Source of the DNA: Thermococcus stetteri
GTDB taxonomy: Archaea > Methanobacteriota_B > Thermococci > Thermococcales > Thermococcaceae
Reading direction: 5' to 3'
DNA length: 64,000 nucleotides
Assembly: GCF_017873335.1 (NCBI RefSeq)
Contig: NZ_JAGGKB010000001.1
Coordinates: 62,001 to 126,000 of the forward strand
This document shows, one piece after another, positions 25,626-36,395 of the stretch. Position numbers and translations under genes: made by a program. Position 1 is the first letter of the stretch. Each line of letters starts with the position of its first letter. The notes under the pieces were generated by a model, which saw only the letters and a program-made list of their open reading frames with translations, made no database searches and was not told where the DNA came from.

Positions 25626-27434
25626 TCACTCAACGGTAACTGATTTGGCAAGATTCCTAGGCTTGTCGGGGTCGTTGCCCTTTAAAACTGCCAGGTGGTA
25701 AGCGAGGAGCTGGAGCGGGACGACATACACGATTGGACTTAATAACTCATCAACTTCAGGCATCTTTATTAGCACGTCAGATACCCTGCCGAGCTCTCCC
25801 CTATCCGAGAGGGAGATTATCATCGCCCCCCTCGCCTTTGCCTCTTCGATGTTGCCCACCATCTTTTCAAATACCTTCCCGCTAGGGCTTATAGCGACGA
25901 CTGGAACACCCTCTTCAAGCAGTGCGAGGGGCCCGTGTTTGAGCTCACCGGCGCTCAGCCCCTCGGCGTGGATGTAGCTTATCTCCTTGAGCTTGAGGGC
26001 ACCTTCGAGGGCGGTTGGGACGCTTACGCCCCTGCCAATGTAGAAGAAGTCCCGCTTGTCCTTAAGCGTTTCGGCCAGTTCCTTCAGCGACTCATCGTGC
26101 TTCAAGGCGAGTTCAACGAGGTTCGGGACTTTAATGAGCTCGTCTTCAAGCTTCGTGAGGTAGTCTTCACTCGCGGTTCCTAGAACTCTTGCGAGCTCTA
26201 TAGCGAGCATTGTGAGAACCGTTAGCTGGGTTGTGTAGGTCTTTGTGGCCGCGACTCCGATTTCAGGCCCGGCGTGGGTGTAGAGGGTTAAGTCAGCTAT
26301 CCTCGTTGCCATGCTCCCTACCACGTTGACTATCCCAAGGACCTTCGCTCCCTTCTTCTTTGCCAGCTTCATCGCCGCGAGGGTATCGGCGGTCTCACCG
26401 CTCTGGGTTATCGCTATCAGGAGAGTTCTGTCGTCTATCAGGTCTTCGAACTCGTACCTGAACTCGCTCGCCTCCTCAATGATTGGAACCTTTTTGGCGA
26501 GCCTCTGAAGGAGGTACTTTCCGACCAGAGCGGCGTGATAGGAAGTGCCCATGGCCACGAAGATGATTTTGTCGTAGTTTGCTATCTCCTCGGCGACACC
26601 CCTAATGACTTCCCTGTTGCCGTGGATTGCATCTTTGATCGCCCTCGGCTGTTCATATATCTCCTTCAGCATGAAGTGGGGATAACCGGCTTTTTCGGCC
26701 ATATCCAGCGTCCAGCTTATCTCGTGGACGGGTTTCTCAACAACTTCCCCCGTGTCGATCTTCTTGACAACGTAGGAATCCTTAGTTATGATTGCGTATT
26801 CACCATCATCGAGGAAAACCACTTTGTTTGTATACTCAAGAAAAGCCGGCACATCACTGGCCGCAAACATCTCACCGTTCCCAATTCCCAAGACAAGCGG
26901 ACTCTCGTTCCTGACGAGATAGAGCCTGTCAGGCTCGTCGGCGTAGATTATAGCCAGGGCAAAAGAGCCTTTAAGCCTCTTAAGGGCTTTCCTGAGAGCC
27001 TCTTCAAAGCTCTCCGAATCCTTTAGCTCCTCCTCAATCAGGTGGGCTATAACCTCAGTGTCAGTATCGCTCCTAAAGACGTGCCCCTTTTTGAGGAGCT
27101 CATCTTTCAGCTCCACAAAGTTCTCTATTATGCCGTTGTGGACGAGTACTATCTTCCCGGTGCAGTCCTTTTGGGGGTGAGCGTTAATGTCGTTGGGAAC
27201 GCCGTGGGTAGCCCACCTGGTGTGACCGATGCCCCTGTTACCTTCCATTTCAAGAAAGCCGAGCTTTTCAGTCAGCTCGTCTATCCTCCCGGCTCCCTTC
27301 CTCACGTCGAGGTTTTCACCGTTCCCCGTCACTACTCCGGCTGAATCGTAGCCCCTGTATTCAAGCCTTTTGAGCCCCTTTACAATAACTTCGCAGGCCT
27401 TTCTGGTACCTATGTAGCCAATGATGCCGCACAT
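25626..27434 (-). CDS. glmS: Glutamine-fructose-6-phosphate aminotransferase (isomerizing)
   Basis: A 602-residue enzyme making glucosamine-6-phosphate, the entry to UDP-GlcNAc. The mature start M-C-G-I-I-G-Y places the nucleophile Cys at position 2, which fixes ATG 27434 as the start. An N-terminal glutaminase domain (~1-230) is followed by two SIS sugar-isomerase domains (S-x-x-T-A-D-T and the S-A-G-E-L-K-H-G-P block). Co-transcribed with aglB. Confidence 0.96.
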   Translation of the reverse strand: MCGIIGYIGTRKACEVIVKGLKRLEYRGYDSAGVVTGNGENLDVRKGAGRIDELTEKLGFLEMEGNRGIGHTRWATHGVPNDINAHPQKDCTGKIVLVHNGIIENFVELKDELLKKGHVFRSDTDTEVIAHLIEEELKDSESFEEALRKALKRLKGSFALAIIYADEPDRLYLVRNESPLVLGIGNGEMFAASDVPAFLEYTNKVVFLDDGEYAIITKDSYVVKKIDTGEVVEKPVHEISWTLDMAEKAGYPHFMLKEIYEQPRAIKDAIHGNREVIRGVAEEIANYDKIIFVAMGTSYHAALVGKYLLQRLAKKVPIIEEASEFRYEFEDLIDDRTLLIAITQSGETADTLAAMKLAKKKGAKVLGIVNVVGSMATRIADLTLYTHAGPEIGVAATKTYTTQLTVLTMLAIELARVLGTASEDYLTKLEDELIKVPNLVELALKHDESLKELAETLKDKRDFFYIGRGVSVPTALEGALKLKEISYIHAEGLSAGELKHGPLALLEEGVPVVAISPSGKVFEKMVGNIEEAKARGAMIISLSDRGELGRVSDVLIKMPEVDELLSPIVYVVPLQLLAYHLAVLKGNDPDKPRNLAKSVTVE

Positions 27435-27525
27435 GGCAACCACCTTTACTTCTCCCGCTGATAAGCTAGGAGAGTTAAAAGCTTTCTGGAAAAAGCATTT
27501 ATACTTAAAGTCCATCCATTACCGG

Positions 27526-27726
27526 ATGCCTATGGACAGGAAGCTCGACGAGTTCATCGGCGACGCCGTCCCGAAAACACAGCCCAAGGAAAAACCCACT
27601 CAGAGAAAAAAGCGGCTTAAGCCAACCAGACTCGACTCCTTCCTCCCGGAGGAGCACATAAACTACTTCAGAGACCTCAGAATCGGCTCAAAGAAGATAC
27701 GAAATGCAAAAATCGGGGAGTTATAG
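27526..27726 (+). CDS. Small basic conserved hypothetical protein
   Basis: 66 residues ([14 protein letters not shown]…), Lys/Arg-rich with a long basic stretch in the middle. A TATA-like CATTTATAC near 27495 puts the transcript start close to ATG 27526 (27532 is also possible), so the mRNA is nearly leaderless. No family recognised; a nucleic-acid-binding role would be a guess. The longer frame overlapping glmS is discarded. Confidence 0.5.
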   Translation: MPMDRKLDEFIGDAVPKTQPKEKPTQRKKRLKPTRLDSFLPEEHINYFRDLRIGSKKIRNAKIGEL

Positions 27727-28872
27727 CTCTTCCGCTATCACCGCTTTTTCACCAACTTTGAACACGAAAGCCCTCCTCTCCCCCTTGAGGTTCTCCTCGA
27801 TCTTCTTCCGGATCCTCCAGTACTCGCTTTCGGGGACGCTTATCCTAAGCGTTGCCTTCCCAAAGCCCTCCCTTCTTAGGAAGTCGTTTATCCTGACTGG
27901 ATGGAATGGGAAAACCCCAACGACACTGTACGTCCTCTTGAGGTAGGGGCTTGTAACTGGCTCGTTGCCGGTAGCGAGAACCCTTCTCTTTTCCCTGAGC
28001 AGCATTTTTGCCTCGACTGGGAGCCTGTGGAAGAGCTCGTTTATAAGGTCGGCGTAGTCCACGCTCTGGGGTATCTCGTAGAGGTATTCACCCGGCCTTT
28101 CAGTCCACTCAACAATGTTTTCAAGGGAGGGGTCGCTCTTAAGCCTTACCCCAGCAGGCAGGATTACGGCGCTCCTCTCGGCCTTCGCAAGGGGCTCCGT
28201 GTAAAACGTCAGCCTGTTCAGCGCCCCAAAGAGGTCTATGTACTCGAACTCCCCTTTCCACGGGACTTTCTCCCTCTTCATCTGCGGCGGAAGGTCAAAG
28301 ATAAAAGCTTCAGCCTTCTTTTTGTAGGCCTCATAGACCTTCAGCGGGCTTGGGAGGAGCTCCTCAAGGTTCCTCTCGGGGACCTCCGGCGGTCTCGCAG
28401 GATCGGAGAACACGACATCCGCGTTCACTCTCTCAACGGTCTCGGGTAGGAGAGAATCAGCGTTTATAAACTCAATGTTTGAGACCCCATACTTTTCGGC
28501 GTTCCTCCTGGCAAACTCTATCTTTAGTGGGTCAATGTCTATCCCATAGGCCCTTTCAACTTTCATAGCGTAGAAGATTAGCTGTATGCCAATGCCGCAG
28601 GAAACGTCGGCGATGCTCTCCACACCAAACTCCTTCAGTCTCTCAGCACGGTACTTCGCAACGACTTCGTGAGTGGCATAGCGGAGCCCCTCCATGTCCA
28701 TCCACAAGTCGTCCCTCGAGAACTTGTCCCTGGCTCTTATTCTGGCCCTGGCTATCTCTACTATCAGCTCCCAGTCCTTCCCGAGCCTGGTGTGGAGCTT
28801 TCTCTCGTCGTAGCCCTTCTTTATAAGTTCCTTGGCCTCTCTGATTTTCTCCTCTGTGACCTCCTCAAGCAT
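27721..28872 (-). CDS. SAM-dependent methyltransferase with THUMP-like C-terminal domain
   Basis: A 383-residue protein. Residues ~80-220 are a Rossmann methyltransferase: V-S-C-G-I-G-I-Q binds SAM, G-I-D-I-D-P follows, and D-P-A-R-P-P-E sits where the catalytic motif lies. The C-terminal ~100 residues resemble the THUMP-like domain of RNA methyltransferases. Substrate unknown, RNA likely. Its end overlaps the convergent small gene by 6 bases. Confidence 0.75.
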   Translation of the reverse strand: MLEEVTEEKIREAKELIKKGYDERKLHTRLGKDWELIVEIARARIRARDKFSRDDLWMDMEGLRYATHEVVAKYRAERLKEFGVESIADVSCGIGIQLIFYAMKVERAYGIDIDPLKIEFARRNAEKYGVSNIEFINADSLLPETVERVNADVVFSDPARPPEVPERNLEELLPSPLKVYEAYKKKAEAFIFDLPPQMKREKVPWKGEFEYIDLFGALNRLTFYTEPLAKAERSAVILPAGVRLKSDPSLENIVEWTERPGEYLYEIPQSVDYADLINELFHRLPVEAKMLLREKRRVLATGNEPVTSPYLKRTYSVVGVFPFHPVRINDFLRREGFGKATLRISVPESEYWRIRKKIEENLKGERRAFVFKVGEKAVIAEEL

Positions 28873-28931
28873 GTTGCAAGGTTCGGGGAGAGGCTTAAAA
28901 ACGTTGCCTGCTATGACTATTGGGGGTTAGA

Positions 28932-30344
28932 ATGGATAGGGAGAAAATAATCAGGGTCGTATTCGTCGCAGTTGTTGCTCTTACGATGATCGGAACGATC
29001 TGGTATTCGTACAGCTTTGCCTCGCGTCCAGACTTGAAAGACTACATTGGGGACGAGGTCTGGTACGTTCCTGCGACCAGAAACATCCTTCACAGGCTCG
29101 GTGTTAATGTCTTCTACGTCAACAACGGCTCGTATGGAGTGAACGTGGTGTTCTCAAACACGAGTGTTAAGATGGAATACATCAGCATTGCAGACTGGGC
29201 GGCATCGCTCAGTGGGGCCAAATATCGGAGGGAGTACATGAACTTCCCTGGAGTGTACTACGAGATCCCAGCCGAGAACTACAAAGGCTTCATCAAGAGA
29301 CTTGAATCCGATCTCCCAGAGGGAAGCTATGATGTAATCCCCGGGTTCCCCTATCCAGACAAGGAGAACATACACAAATACCTCAATACCGAGCACCCTT
29401 TCATGGGAAAAGACCTGATAATGATCTCTATGGTGCTTTTGGGGGATAAACCCATCTCCTGGAGGATTCCTGGGATAATAGAGTTTGCACTCATTGAGCT
29501 GGTCGTTGTCCTCGTCACGTATAGAGTAAGCAGGAGCTATATGGCATCCCTAATCGCGCTCCTTTTCATCGCCGCAGACCCAACGCTCCAGGCAACTGCC
29601 GTGACGGCAATGCTCGACATCCACGTGGCGTTCTTTGTCGCCCTCTTTGTCCTTGCTGTTGTTTACGGAAGGGAGCTCCTCTCGGCTGTGTTGTTAGGCC
29701 TTGCTGGAGCGACAAAACTCAGCGGTGCCTTCGGCTGGCCCGTACACCTGTGGAAGTGCCTGAAGAGCGAGAACTCGTTCCCCAAATTCTTCACAAAGGT
29801 CGCCATAATCCCCGGTGTCGTGTTTTTAGTTCCCGAGCTTCCCGCAATAAAAGCAATAGGGTTTGAGGAGTGGCTCAGGGAGTTCCTAGGCAGCTTTAAA
29901 TGGCACTTGAGCTACAAAGGGCCGAACCCAAACACTTCCCCGTTCTGGCAGTGGTTCATAGACTACCGCCCGTTCCCCTTCCACTTCAACCCCAACGTAT
30001 TTGCATCAACGGATCCCGTGCTCCTGATGGGAATGGTGGTCATGATCCTAGCTCTCCCCTGGGTCCATCGCAAAAAACCCAGAGTGAGCGAACCTTTCTT
30101 TATCTTCTGGAGCACAGTTGGCCTCTTTGCCCTCCAATACCTACTCGGAGGAAAGACCCAGTTTAGCTTTTACGCCACAGTGCTCGTTCCACCGGCCGCA
30201 GTTTCGATGGGAGTTTTCGTGAACGAGATAATAAAGTGGGAGGCCTTCAAGGAGTCTCTAGGGTTCTACACAACAAAAATCCAGGAAGTTATCCGGTCTT
30301 CATCAAGAAGGTTTATGCCCTCCGAAAATAGCGATCAAGAGTAG
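28932..30344 (+). CDS. Membrane glycosyltransferase, PMT/GT39-like
   Basis: A 470-residue multi-helix membrane protein. After one N-terminal helix, an outer loop has the acidic pair in Y-I-G-D-E-V-W-Y, typical of dolichyl-phosphate-mannose-dependent mannosyltransferases. About ten further helices follow, with a loop containing H-L-S-Y-K-G-P. It probably transfers a sugar from a polyprenyl phosphate outside the membrane. ATG 28932 after GGGGGTTAG is preferred over the TTG twelve bases upstream. Near aglB and glmS; acceptor unknown. Confidence 0.75.
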   Translation: MDREKIIRVVFVAVVALTMIGTIWYSYSFASRPDLKDYIGDEVWYVPATRNILHRLGVNVFYVNNGSYGVNVVFSNTSVKMEYISIADWAASLSGAKYRREYMNFPGVYYEIPAENYKGFIKRLESDLPEGSYDVIPGFPYPDKENIHKYLNTEHPFMGKDLIMISMVLLGDKPISWRIPGIIEFALIELVVVLVTYRVSRSYMASLIALLFIAADPTLQATAVTAMLDIHVAFFVALFVLAVVYGRELLSAVLLGLAGATKLSGAFGWPVHLWKCLKSENSFPKFFTKVAIIPGVVFLVPELPAIKAIGFEEWLREFLGSFKWHLSYKGPNPNTSPFWQWFIDYRPFPFHFNPNVFASTDPVLLMGMVVMILALPWVHRKKPRVSEPFFIFWSTVGLFALQYLLGGKTQFSFYATVLVPPAAVSMGVFVNEIIKWEAFKESLGFYTTKIQEVIRSSSRRFMPSENSDQE

Positions 30345-30999
30345 CCTGAGCCTCCTTCGCTTTTTTCTCACTCTCAATCTTTTCCACTATCTTCTTCAGG
30401 GTCTTCCAGCCTTTCCGCACGATAGGTGGAAACTCGCCATTCTCTCGATAATAGTGCTCAAGAAACGCCCTCGTTCTTGGGTCACTGGGATAGCCGGAGC
30501 CAATCTCCCCGTATTCCTCTCTGAGTTTTTCAATTGCTCTATCCCTCGTGACCTTCGCCAGAATCGAAGCCGCTGAAACGACGGGAAAGATGTCGTCGGC
30601 CTTGTGCCTTGCAACAACCTCCGCATCAAAGTTCAGCTTATTCCTAAGCTCTCTCGCAAAGCGCTCCTCGTCCACGTCGGCCGCGTCCGCATAGACAACA
30701 TTGGGCTTGATCCTGAGGGAGTTCAGGGCCTTCGCGAAGTTCTCAACCTCAAACTCGTTGAGCGTCCCCTCCCTGGAACCAATGATGTCTGGTCCGGCCT
30801 CAAGGATAAAGTAGTCGTCAAGAACTCCGAGTATTTCATCGAAAAGCTTCTCCCGCCTCTGTGGTGCCAGTTTTTTAGAGTCCCTAACCTTCAGTTCTTC
30901 GAGCTTTGGGAGGTTCTTCTCGTCCACCACGACCGCCGCTATTATCATCGGCCCGATAACCGGCCCCCTGCCAGCCTCGTCTATGCCAGCTATCTTCAT
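30313..30999 (-). CDS. rnhB: Ribonuclease HII
   Basis: A 228-residue RNase H2 that cuts RNA in RNA-DNA hybrids. The start MKIAGIDEAGRG carries catalytic Asp and Glu; Asp in Y-A-D-A-A-D-V-D and in H-K-A-D-D complete the site. Start ATG 30999 after AGGAGGTG. The tail is Lys/Ala-rich. It starts 5 bases after the ABC permease ends, so it may share the transcript. Convergent with the glycosyltransferase, overlapping by 32 bases. Confidence 0.95.
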   Translation of the reverse strand: MKIAGIDEAGRGPVIGPMIIAAVVVDEKNLPKLEELKVRDSKKLAPQRREKLFDEILGVLDDYFILEAGPDIIGSREGTLNEFEVENFAKALNSLRIKPNVVYADAADVDEERFARELRNKLNFDAEVVARHKADDIFPVVSAASILAKVTRDRAIEKLREEYGEIGSGYPSDPRTRAFLEHYYRENGEFPPIVRKGWKTLKKIVEKIESEKKAKEAQATLDRYFRRA

Positions 31000-31003
31000 C
31001 GAT

Positions 31004-31825
31004 TCACCTCCTGAAGAGAAGCCCGCCGTAAACAAAGCCGAGAATAATAGTCGCTATTCCGCTCGGGGGTATGGCCGTGAAGAACGCCAAGACCACAGAG
31101 GACAGCTGGACGGCGAGCGTCAGGAGGAGGCTTATTGCGAGCACCTTCTTGAGGTCGGAGCTGACCATCAGCGCTATCGCACCGGGGAGGATCGCCACGA
31201 CCTGGAGGGTTATGAGCCCGACCGTCTGGACTATCAAAGCCCCGATGACGCCAACGAGAACGTACAGGATCATGAGGTAGGCCCTGGCGTTCCCACCGTA
31301 GCTCTCGACTCCCTCTGGATCAAAGCTCAGGTAGAGAAAGTCCCTGTAGAGGAAGAGGAGGACGAAAAAGACCACCGCGCCGCCGACTATCAGAATGGTG
31401 AGGTCGTTTAAGGTCACGAGGAAGATGTCGCCTGTGAGGTATGAGACTATGTTCTGGGTCAGCGGGAAGTAGGGCCTCGTGGCCATGACCTTGTAGAGGA
31501 CGCCGAAGCCGAGAACCGTAAGCCCGGCGACGAAGCTGGAGACTATACCGACGGCGGAATCAGACGTGAAGCCCATCTTCTCCAGCTGGGCTATCAGTAT
31601 GACGAGGAGCGTTGTTATGAGGAGCGCGGTTATGAGGACGAGGCCGTAGTTGTTGAGCAGTAGGGCAAGTATCATTCCCAAAACTGCGCCAAAGAGGAGC
31701 GCGTGGAATAGGGCGTGGGTTAGAAAGGCCAGGCCCTTTGTGTTTATTATCGGGCTTAGAAGGCCGAGGAGGACGCTAACCATTATGCTCGCGAGGAGCG
31801 CCCTCAGGAGGAACTCGGGGATCAT
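31004..31825 (-). CDS. Metal ABC transporter permease (ABC-3 family)
   Basis: A 273-residue permease with about eight helices, of the ZnuB/MntB family that imports zinc, manganese or iron. The family block around G-L-I-T-L-Q-V-V-A-I-L-P-G-A-I-A is clear. Its ATG overlaps the ATPase gene stop by 4 bases. No substrate-binding protein is in the window, so the metal cannot be told. Confidence 0.88.
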   Translation of the reverse strand: MIPEFLLRALLASIMVSVLLGLLSPIINTKGLAFLTHALFHALLFGAVLGMILALLLNNYGLVLITALLITTLLVILIAQLEKMGFTSDSAVGIVSSFVAGLTVLGFGVLYKVMATRPYFPLTQNIVSYLTGDIFLVTLNDLTILIVGGAVVFFVLLFLYRDFLYLSFDPEGVESYGGNARAYLMILYVLVGVIGALIVQTVGLITLQVVAILPGAIALMVSSDLKKVLAISLLLTLAVQLSSVVLAFFTAIPPSGIATIILGFVYGGLLFRR

Positions 31826-32613
31826 CTCCCGCCACCCCCGCGGTGTATGTGGAAGTCCCCGGTTATGCAGTAGAGCTTTCCGCCGACCGGGATCACCTTT
31901 GCCATTGGGCCGTAGACGGACTTTATGACCTCATCAGTGAGCACTTCCTCGGGTTTTCCGAAGGCTATCAACCTCTTGTTTATGAGCATTACAAGGTCTC
32001 CAATCTCAAGGAGCGGGTTGATGTCGTGGGTTGTGATTATCATAGCTACCCCTCTCTCGCGCTTTATCTTGCTGAGGACGTTTGTGACTTCTGCCCTCGC
32101 GCTTGGATCGAGAGCCGAAAGCGGCTCGTCGAGAAGGAAAAGCTTGGGGTCGCTCATCAGAGCCCTCGCAAGGAGAACCCTCTGCTTCTGCCCGCCGGAG
32201 AGCTCGCGGAAGAGCCTGTCCTCAATTCCCCCGAGGCCCACAAAGGCCAAAACGCTCTCGGCTTTCTCTATAATCTCCGGCGGTATCTTGAAATGGACGA
32301 AGCCCCTCTTGTAGACGCCTCCCATGGCCACGACCTCAAGGGCAGTCAAGGGCACTCTCTCGTTCAGGCTCTGACTCTGGGGGACGTATCCTATCAGGTC
32401 CCTTGCCTCACAGGGCGATCTCTCAAACACCCTAAGCTCTCCCGTATATTCCCTGTGAAAGCACGCTATTGTTTTCAGTAGGGTCGTTTTCCCGGCCCCG
32501 TTTGGGCCTAGAAGAAGAAGGGTCCTACCCTCCTCCAGAGTGAACGTTACGTCGCTTAAGGCAGGATGACCGCCGTAGAGGATAGTCAAGTTCTCGGCTT
32601 CAACCGCTTTCAT
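31822..32613 (-). CDS. Metal ABC transporter ATPase
   Basis: A 263-residue ABC ATPase powering the permease next door. Walker A G-P-N-G-A-G-K-T-T near residue 35, Q-loop Y-V-P-Q-S-Q, signature L-S-G-G-Q-K-Q, Walker B L-F-L-L-D-E-P, and H-loop T-T-H-D. The C terminus (D-F-H-I-H-R-G-G-G-G-R) has His residues that could sense metal. Start ATG 32613. First gene of the operon, divergent from aIF1A. Confidence 0.92.
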   Translation of the reverse strand: MKAVEAENLTILYGGHPALSDVTFTLEEGRTLLLLGPNGAGKTTLLKTIACFHREYTGELRVFERSPCEARDLIGYVPQSQSLNERVPLTALEVVAMGGVYKRGFVHFKIPPEIIEKAESVLAFVGLGGIEDRLFRELSGGQKQRVLLARALMSDPKLFLLDEPLSALDPSARAEVTNVLSKIKRERGVAMIITTHDINPLLEIGDLVMLINKRLIAFGKPEEVLTDEVIKSVYGPMAKVIPVGGKLYCITGDFHIHRGGGGR

Positions 32614-32789
32614 TTTTCATCCCGTACTCCAATATTCGGTTCTCTTTTAAACCTTGATGTGCATCTAATGGACAGAGTTGGGAACTCCTTTTGCAAAAAT
32701 TTTTTAAAGTTCAATCGATAGGGTCTTTGGAGAATTTTTGCAGGGCTAAGCTTATAAGCCCTAATCACGACTCACGGGAGGTGATGCTC

Positions 32790-33143
32790 ATGGCTGGTAA
32801 AAAGAAGAACGACAGGCATGTTGAAGGTGATGAGGTAATCCGTGTTCCTCTTCCCGACAGGAAACAGGGACAGCTCTTTGGAGTCATCGAACAAGCCCTC
32901 GGAGCAGGATGGATGGACGTCCGCTGTGAAGACGGCAAGGTCAGGAGATGCAGAATCCCGGGCAAGCTCAAGAGAAGGATGTGGATGCGCGTTGGCGATG
33001 TGGTTATCGTCCAGCCCTGGCCGGTCCAGAGCGACGAGAGAGGCGATATAGTCTACCGCTACACTAAGACTCAAGTGGACTGGCTCCTGAGAAAGGGCAA
33101 GATAACCCAGGACTTCCTCAGCGGCGGCGAGCTCCTCTTCTGA
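32790..33143 (+). CDS. Translation initiation factor aIF1A
   Basis: A 117-residue OB-fold factor that helps load initiator tRNA on the small subunit. MAGKKKNDR start, then the OB fold with R-V-P-L-P-D-R and [12 protein letters not shown]. Start ATG 32790 after GGGAGGTGATG; a TATA box (CTTATAAG) lies near 32750-32757. It opens the long same-strand run through mcrC. Confidence 0.95.
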   Translation: MAGKKKNDRHVEGDEVIRVPLPDRKQGQLFGVIEQALGAGWMDVRCEDGKVRRCRIPGKLKRRMWMRVGDVVIVQPWPVQSDERGDIVYRYTKTQVDWLLRKGKITQDFLSGGELLF

Positions 33144-33173
33144 ACTTCCTCCGTTTATCAGCAGGGATGGAAG

Positions 33174-33950
33174 ATGAGGGAAGAGTTCCTTGAAAGGGAG
33201 ATCGAAGAAATCCTCGGCCTCAGGGATAGGAGGGAAAAGGACAGCGAGCTCTACAAGATAGCCAACGAGGTCTTCGACAGGACAACCAAAGAGACACTGG
33301 CTTATCTGCACAGGAGGGGGAAGATAGAAAGCCTCTACGGTGTAATCAGCACCGGAAAGGAGGCAAACGTCTTTGCGGGAGTTGACGGCGAGGGAAACAG
33401 GGTGGCCGTGAAGATATACAGGACCTACACGACCGAGTTCAGGAGAATATGGGAGTACCTCGCGGCCGATCCGAGAATCGGCTACCTTCCGAAAGACATG
33501 AGAAAGCTCGTCTTCGTGTGGACGAGGAGGGAGTTCAAGAACCTCCAGAGGGCCATAAAGTACGCGGTCAGGGTTCCCGAGCCGGTGATCTTTAGAAACA
33601 ACGTCCTCGTAATGGAGTTCATAGGGGATGAAGCACCGGCTCCGAGACTGAAGGACGTGGAGAGGGAGTTGAGTAGAGAGGACTTCGAGGGGCTTTACGA
33701 CTTCACGATGAGGGTTATAGAGCGCCTCTGGAAGCGTGGGGACATGGTTCACGGTGACTTGAGCGAGTACAACATACTCATCCACGACGGGCCGGTCGTG
33801 ATAGACTGGTCCCAGGCAACGGTTAAGAGGAACAGGATGAGCCTTGAGCTCCTGAGGAGGGACATAACCAACGTCTCAAGCTACTTCAGGAAGAGGGGCG
33901 TTGATGTTGAGAATCCGGAGGAGAAGTTCCGCGAGCTTGTTGAGGGGTGA
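33174..33950 (+). CDS. rio1: Rio1-type serine protein kinase
   Basis: A 258-residue atypical kinase involved in small-subunit maturation. Nucleotide loop S-T-G-K-E-A-N-V-F marks Rio1 rather than Rio2; V-A-V-K-I-Y is the Lys motif, H-G-D-L-S-E-Y-N the catalytic loop and V-I-D-W-S-Q the metal motif. It lies 30 bases after aIF1A and 4 bases before the KH protein, a ribosome-biogenesis trio. Confidence 0.94.
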   Translation: MREEFLEREIEEILGLRDRREKDSELYKIANEVFDRTTKETLAYLHRRGKIESLYGVISTGKEANVFAGVDGEGNRVAVKIYRTYTTEFRRIWEYLAADPRIGYLPKDMRKLVFVWTRREFKNLQRAIKYAVRVPEPVIFRNNVLVMEFIGDEAPAPRLKDVERELSREDFEGLYDFTMRVIERLWKRGDMVHGDLSEYNILIHDGPVVIDWSQATVKRNRMSLELLRRDITNVSSYFRKRGVDVENPEEKFRELVEG

Positions 33951-33954
33951 GATT

Positions 33955-34686
33955 ATGGACGAGTTTGAGAGGCTCCTTAGGAAGTACGAGCGCGTTGATA
34001 AGGACGGCAGGATTGAGCGTGAGGAGAATGATGAGGAGATCACCTTTACCGCTCTCGGCGAACAGGAGGAGTTCGTTAAAATCCCGAAGGAGAGGATAGC
34101 GGTACTCATCGGGAAGAAAGGACGGACCAAGAGGGAGATCGAGGAGAGGACCAAAACGAAGATAGAAGTGGACAGCGAGACGGGCGAGGTCTTCATAACC
34201 GCGACAGAAGAAACCAACGACCCGCTGGCAGTGTGGAAGGCAAGAGATGTAGTCATGGCCATTGGGAGGGGCTTCTCTCCGGAGAGGGCCTTCAGGCTCT
34301 TCAACGAGGGTGAGACCCTTGAGGTCGTGAACCTCACCGACATCGTCGTGGGCAACGAGAAGAACGCACTCCCGAGGGTTAGGGGCAGGATCATAGGGGG
34401 GAAGGGAAGGACGAGGGAAATAATAGAGGAGATGAGCGGTGCAGACATAAGCGTCTATGGAAAGACCGTTGCGATAATCGGGAACCCGATACAGGTTGAA
34501 GTTGCCAAAACCGCCGTTGAGAAGCTCGCAAGGGGTTCTCCTCACGGTGTGGTTTACCGCTACCTTGAGAGGAGGAAGAAGGACCTGGAGCTTGAGACCG
34601 CCACATACTACGAGGCCCTTGAGGGCAAACTGCCCGAAGACATTGATGAAGGTGATGAGGACGAATTTGAAGAAGAGGAGGAGTGA
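33955..34686 (+). CDS. KH-domain RNA-binding protein, Dim2/Pno1-like
   Basis: A 243-residue protein with two KH modules: I-G-K-K-G-R-T-K-R near residue 50 and I-I-G-G-K-G-R-T-R near 145. This is the archaeal aDim2 layout, which binds the 3' end region of 16S rRNA and works with Rio and aIF2. It ends in an acidic tail. ATG 33955 after GGGGTGA. Tight with rio1 and top6B. Confidence 0.88.
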   Translation: MDEFERLLRKYERVDKDGRIEREENDEEITFTALGEQEEFVKIPKERIAVLIGKKGRTKREIEERTKTKIEVDSETGEVFITATEETNDPLAVWKARDVVMAIGRGFSPERAFRLFNEGETLEVVNLTDIVVGNEKNALPRVRGRIIGGKGRTREIIEEMSGADISVYGKTVAIIGNPIQVEVAKTAVEKLARGSPHGVVYRYLERRKKDLELETATYYEALEGKLPEDIDEGDEDEFEEEEE

Positions 34687-34688
34687 TT

Positions 34689-36395
34689 ATGGCCGAGGCT
34701 AGTCAGCTCTTCAAGGAGTTTAAGATTCAGAGCGTCAGCGAGTTCTTCAGGCGAAACGCGGCAATGCTCGGCTACACGGGCAAGGTCCGCTCGCTGACGA
34801 CCCTCGTCCACGAGGCGGTAACTAATTCGCTCGACGCCTGCGAAGAGGCTGGAATCCCGCCCTACGTTAGGGTCGAGATTGAGGAGCTCGGAAACGAGCA
34901 CTACAAGGTCGTCGTCGAGGACAACGGTCCTGGAATCCCGGAGAAGTATATAACCCACGTTTTCGGAAAGATGCTCGCGGGAACGAAGGCCCACAGGAAC
35001 ATACAGAGCCGTGGTCAACAGGGTATCGGTATAAGCGGCGCCGTTATGTTCGCCCAGATAACGAGCGGAAAGGCCACACGTGTAATAACCTCAACCGGAA
35101 ACGACGAGATAATCGAGGCTTGGGTTAAAATAGACGTTGACAAGAACGAGGGTAAAATCGTCAAGAAGGAGAAACATCCAAACCCAAAGGGTTGGCGCGG
35201 GACGAGGATAGAGCTCGAGGTTAAGAACGTCAGGTACATGCGCTCGAAGCAGGGTGTCTTCTGGTACCTCAAGCTTACAGCTATAGCCAACCCGCACGCT
35301 CACATCGAACTCATTGAACCGGACGGAAAGCTCATAGTCTTCCCGAGATCGAGCGATTACATCCCTGAACCGCCAGTCGAGATGAAGCCTCATCCTAAGG
35401 GAGTCCTCACCGATGACGTTTACAGATTGGCCAAGAAGACGAGGAGGAACACAGTGAGAAGGTTCCTCATCGGAGAGTTCTCGAGGATAAGCGACAAGAA
35501 GGTGGACGAGCTTATTGAATACATAGCTGCCCTCAGGCTGATAAAGACCGTGGAGGACAAGAAGCTCCAGGAGCAGTACTACCAGAAGCTCATGGAGGGG
35601 CACGTCAAGGCCGTTCTCAGGGCCTTCAAGGGCTATACGAAGGTGGTCAAACAGGTCGCCAAGATGATGGAGAAGCCGCCCGAGAAGCTCACCTGGCACG
35701 AAGCTGAAGAGATAGTCGAGGCCTTCAAGTACATGAAGTTCCTCGCTCCGCCGACTCACGGTTTAAGGCCCATCGGCGAGGAGAACATCGAGAAGGGGCT
35801 GAAGGGAATCCTCAAGCCGGAGTTCGTGACCGCTGTTACCAGACCGCCCAAGGTCTACTCCGGTGGCATCCCGTTCCAGGTTGAGGTCGGGATAGCCTAC
35901 GGCGGCGAGATTCCTGCTGGATTTGACCTCTACCGCTACGCCAACAGGGTCCCGCTCCTATTCGACGCCGGTTCGTGTGTAACCACCCAGGCGGCCCGCT
36001 CCGTGGACTGGAAGAGGTACAAGATAGACGACCTCGACAGGGCACCGCTCGTCCTCATGATAAACGTCGTTTCGGTTCACGTCCCATACACCGGAACCGG
36101 AAAGCAGAGCATAGCGAGCGTTGATGAGATCTACAACGAGATACGTCTGGCTATAATGGACGCCGCGAGAAGGCTTCAGACCTACCTGAGCGGCAAGCAC
36201 AGGAGACTCGCGCAGGTCAAAAGGAAGAAGACCTTCGAGAAGTACGTCCCGGAGATAGCGAGGGCCTTGAGCATCCTAACTGGAGAGCCCGAGGAGAAGA
36301 TTAGGGAGTACTTCATCAGGTTTATCGAGAGCAGGTTTGCAAGTACAGAGGTTGAGGAAGTCCCGGTAGCTGAGGAGGTGGCCGAGAATGCCTAA
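34689..36395 (+). CDS. top6B: DNA topoisomerase VI subunit B
   Basis: A 568-residue GHKL ATPase subunit of topoisomerase VI, which passes duplex DNA through a double-strand break. ATP-binding blocks: [10 protein letters not shown] near residue 40, D-N-G-P-G-I near 79, G-Q-Q-G-I-G-I near 107; then H2TH and transducer domains. ATG 34689 is 2 bases after the Dim2 stop. It overlaps top6A by 8 bases. Confidence 0.97.
   Translation: MAEASQLFKEFKIQSVSEFFRRNAAMLGYTGKVRSLTTLVHEAVTNSLDACEEAGIPPYVRVEIEELGNEHYKVVVEDNGPGIPEKYITHVFGKMLAGTKAHRNIQSRGQQGIGISGAVMFAQITSGKATRVITSTGNDEIIEAWVKIDVDKNEGKIVKKEKHPNPKGWRGTRIELEVKNVRYMRSKQGVFWYLKLTAIANPHAHIELIEPDGKLIVFPRSSDYIPEPPVEMKPHPKGVLTDDVYRLAKKTRRNTVRRFLIGEFSRISDKKVDELIEYIAALRLIKTVEDKKLQEQYYQKLMEGHVKAVLRAFKGYTKVVKQVAKMMEKPPEKLTWHEAEEIVEAFKYMKFLAPPTHGLRPIGEENIEKGLKGILKPEFVTAVTRPPKVYSGGIPFQVEVGIAYGGEIPAGFDLYRYANRVPLLFDAGSCVTTQAARSVDWKRYKIDDLDRAPLVLMINVVSVHVPYTGTGKQSIASVDEIYNEIRLAIMDAARRLQTYLSGKHRRLAQVKRKKTFEKYVPEIARALSILTGEPEEKIREYFIRFIESRFASTEVEEVPVAEEVAENA

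Noticed and set aside
32772-33785. 337-codon minus-strand frame opposite aIF1A and Rio1
   Set aside because: The plus strand encodes two certain families; the reverse frame is a by-product of GC-rich codon positions.
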